Origin: Roseiarcus sp963767245
Lineage (GTDB): Bacteria; Pseudomonadota; Alphaproteobacteria; Rhizobiales; Beijerinckiaceae
Assembly: GCA_963767245.1 (NCBI GenBank)
Contig: CAVYDG010000007.1
Span: 62,001 to 126,000, forward strand
Direction of reading: 5' to 3'
Length of the DNA: 64,000 nucleotides
Position numbers and translations under genes: made by a program. The first letter of the stretch is position 1; each line of letters begins with the position of its first letter. Under the pieces are notes generated by a model. That model searched no databases, had not been told where the DNA came from, and worked only from the letters and a program-made list of their open reading frames with translations. This document shows positions 62,027-64,000 of the stretch, piece after piece.

Positions 62027-64000
62027 TCAACTCTGATCGCAGAGACTCATCGGATGGTTGAAATTGGCGCCGCGCAGGATAGCCGCGGCGTCGTCCGACG
62101 GACCTGAGGGATGCAGAAAACTCAACACCCGACATGCTATCTGGCGAAGCTGCGCACCGTCCAGGGTGGCCAGCAAGTCCCGGCGTTTTTCCATGCGCAG
62201 ATCATAGATTTTAAAATCAGGGGCTACGCCGAAAGACTTCTGCGACACCATCAATAGAAAATTGCCGTCCTTGGAAATGGTCATTCGCGTATTGCCCTGA
62301 AAATTGGTAAAGCCCGTCAAGAGGACCTGACCCTCCGGACCACCGAGGGGAGTTACCTTCGCCCGCTCCTGCAGATCCACGACCGCAAGGCCATTTTCCG
62401 TCAGCCAGGCGACCCGCATCGCGTTCGAGCCCGGCAGAGGCGCGCCGGCGAGAGCTGGCGAGAGCAAAGGCCAAGACGGCAACATGAAGCCCTTCAGCGA
62501 AGCTGGAATCTCGTACTCGGATGTCACTCCGAGCTTCTCGTCTTGATTAAATTCGACCACGAATAGTTTGTCGCCCGCGGTTCGTTCGGGAGCAGCAGGG
62601 TCAGAATTTGGCGACAGGCGCACAATTGCGGCCGCACAGCCTCGCGATATCGCGACCGAAGACAGGGCATTGTTTCCGAGCGGAAAGTTGAAGTTGATCT
62701 CCCTTGACGAGGCGAGACCGACAAAGTCCCCGGCATACACGATCGGATGCGTGAACGAAGCTCCATCGCCGGGGTTTGGAAAGCCCAGGAAGGCGAATTT
62801 GTCGCAATCGACAGCGAGCACGGGAATTCGGCGCGCCTGTCGCTTGATCGGCTCCCAGTCGAGCTGAGCCGGGAATTCATCTTCGGCGGTGAAAGAAATA
62901 TCGGGCGCAGGATTCAAACCCATTGCGCCCTTTATGACCAGGGTCGCCTCATCGGGTTGGGTCGCCTGGAATGAAAGAAGACAGAGTGTCGCCGGCAGAC
63001 CTCCGCTTCGCGTCATGCTGGTCACGCGGAATGAGTTGTTCGCGAAATCGACCTGCAGCGGAAACTGCACGCCCCGCCCGAACCCGCCCAGTCTAAGGTC
63101 GAGCGTTCTTATCGAGTTGTCGGGCGAGACAAGGAGCAAGGTATTTCGATTGGCGACGCCCTGCCCATCCTTCTGCTCCAAGTCGGGACCCCAGCTGTCC
63201 TTGCACGGCGCACTTGCTCCCGGTTCTGTCGTCAGCACGCCGGGACTTATGATCATCACCTCTGCCCGCGCGTCCCCCTTATGACCCGCAGGGGCGATGA
63301 ATCCGATCGTCGGACGTGCGAACGAACCTCCGCCGACTTTGTCGAGCGGAACGTCGATTGGCTTGGCGGCGGAACTCGCATGAACAAGGCTCAGTTCCGA
63401 CACGTCGCTTACATTTTTCGGCAAGTCCACGCTGACCGCTTTTCCGACGGGGGAATCGGCTGAAAATGACAGGTAAGCGAGACGCCCGCCGTCTGAATCC
63501 AGCGCAGCTTGAGCCGTGCCGCCAAAAATGGGGGTCCGCGCCAATATTTCCCGCAGCGCCTGGTCTGCCTCTTTGGCGTGCGGGCCAAACATGAACCTCA
63601 GCGCCATTCGGATTCCGGCGTTCTCGGAATTCATCGACGCGTCCACCAGGGAAAGCAATCGGACCCGGAGCGGTGTGCCGTCATCAGCGGCAACGCTCAG
63701 TCTTGCTGCGATATCGGTTGCTCTGTCTGTAATGATGAAATATGACGACGTAATAAGGACCGCCAGCAAGACACCAGTGACAGCGGTCAGTATATATCTG
63801 TACGTCTTTTTTATCAGTTCTTGTTCGTTTCGTCTCTGCTCGCGCTCTTTCTTCGAAAATTTGTTTCTACGCGACGCATAGATCGATTCCGCGAGACGAT
63901 CGTGACTTATTTCGTAAAACGTGCTCTCCCGCCGGCGCTCGCGGCGGACCAGACGCTCCTGGACTAGGACGTTGAGGGCTCTATCATCTACCCCGAACTG
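62027..64000 (-). CDS. nSTAND-type NTPase protein, C-terminal part (runs off the right edge)
   Basis: The frame is open from 64000 to the stop at 62027 (658 codons; the N-terminus is outside the window). The first visible residues, DDRALNVLVQERLVRRERRR followed by ESTFYEISHDRLAESIYASR, are the winged-helix end of nSTAND1 NTPases. A basic linker, KFSKKEREQRRNEQ, leads to one membrane helix (ILTAVTGVLLAVLITSSYFI). The remaining 570 residues are beta-rich with propeller-like blades (LLLVSPDNSIRTLDLRLGGF, AFLGFPNPGDGASF, MRVAWLTENGLAVVDLQERA, MTISKDGNFLLMVSQ). It is probably a membrane-anchored sensor of infection or stress. The frame is intact. Confidence 0.72.
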   Translation of the reverse strand, partial: QFGVDDRALNVLVQERLVRRERRRESTFYEISHDRLAESIYASRRNKFSKKEREQRRNEQELIKKTYRYILTAVTGVLLAVLITSSYFIITDRATDIAARLSVAADDGTPLRVRLLSLVDASMNSENAGIRMALRFMFGPHAKEADQALREILARTPIFGGTAQAALDSDGGRLAYLSFSADSPVGKAVSVDLPKNVSDVSELSLVHASSAAKPIDVPLDKVGGGSFARPTIGFIAPAGHKGDARAEVMIISPGVLTTEPGASAPCKDSWGPDLEQKDGQGVANRNTLLLVSPDNSIRTLDLRLGGFGRGVQFPLQVDFANNSFRVTSMTRSGGLPATLCLLSFQATQPDEATLVIKGAMGLNPAPDISFTAEDEFPAQLDWEPIKRQARRIPVLAVDCDKFAFLGFPNPGDGASFTHPIVYAGDFVGLASSREINFNFPLGNNALSSVAISRGCAAAIVRLSPNSDPAAPERTAGDKLFVVEFNQDEKLGVTSEYEIPASLKGFMLPSWPLLSPALAGAPLPGSNAMRVAWLTENGLAVVDLQERAKVTPLGGPEGQVLLTGFTNFQGNTRMTISKDGNFLLMVSQKSFGVAPDFKIYDLRMEKRRDLLATLDGAQLRQIACRVLSFLHPSGPSDDAAAILRGANFNHPMSLCDQS

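Overview
The window looks like a high-GC alphaproteobacterial chromosome of the order Hyphomicrobiales (Rhizobiales), perhaps a Beijerinckiaceae/Methylocystaceae-type lineage. This rests on gene order and family content (pyrC-like/plsY/dprA, ruvX facing gatCAB, an FecR-type secreted protein, a lysine-rich H1-like protein, rhizobial-style intergenic palindromes), not on a marker-gene tree. About 25 single-base frame breaks are visible. Several lie in genes that should be essential (gatA, plsY), so at least part of them are probably consensus errors rather than true pseudogenes.

Layout. 0-6.2 kb: small accessory genes: a frameshifted ankyrin protein, a frameshifted GNAT, a glyoxalase-like gene with a nonsense codon, then a cluster that looks like electrophile/quinone stress handling (DJ-1/PfpI protein, VOC protein, two DoxX membrane proteins, an NTF2-like protein and a broken second VOC copy). 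6.5-24.6 kb: a decayed genomic island: an alcohol-dehydrogenase tail abutting a truncated ParB, an ArdC antirestriction protein, an AbiEi/AbiEii toxin-antitoxin operon carrying a trypsin-like peptidase, and a three-gene operon encoding a very large DExH helicase with a C-terminal DUF1998/MZB-like zinc region, a RapA/SNF2-type helicase, and the N-terminal part of a large N6-adenine methyltransferase. This last operon resembles DISARM-type defence loci but has been inactivated by an IS256-family insertion in the first gene and an IS21-family element truncating the third. The island ends at a tRNA-Gly 3' fragment, a set of short repeats and an intact tRNA-Arg(ACG).

24.7-33.6 kb: core genome: a non-catalytic dihydroorotase homologue, plsY, dprA, ruvX, gatC, gatA, gatB, an H1-like protein and tRNA-Ser(GCT). 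34-43 kb: an FecR-domain protein, a multi-spanning membrane protein, a TIR-STAND-TPR protein (a bacterial NLR-like defence candidate), a HAD phosphatase, an orphan CopG-type antitoxin preceded by the stump of its BrnT toxin, and a small secreted protein split by an IS1595-family element with a perfect 8-bp target duplication. 43-55 kb: EttA, a VOC protein, PsiE-like, SohB, a NUDIX hydrolase and a periplasmic binding protein, an IS110-family element sitting inside a palindromic intergenic repeat, a phospholipase C-like phosphoesterase, an MFS exporter, and an ornithine-type decarboxylase with a long structured leader.

55.6-61.9 kb: an apparent iron-uptake locus: an Fe(III) ABC transporter (binding protein, permease, ATPase) followed by an NHL-type secreted protein translationally coupled to a Tat-exported DyP-type (EfeB-like) peroxidase. 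All five genes carry frame breaks. 62.0-64.0 kb: the C-terminal two thirds of a second STAND protein (winged helix, one membrane helix, propeller-like region), which runs off the right edge.

The main biological theme is immunity and its erosion. At least five defence-type modules (AbiE plus peptidase, helicase/helicase/methyltransferase, ArdC anti-restriction, TIR-STAND, nSTAND) are interleaved with four insertion sequences of different families.
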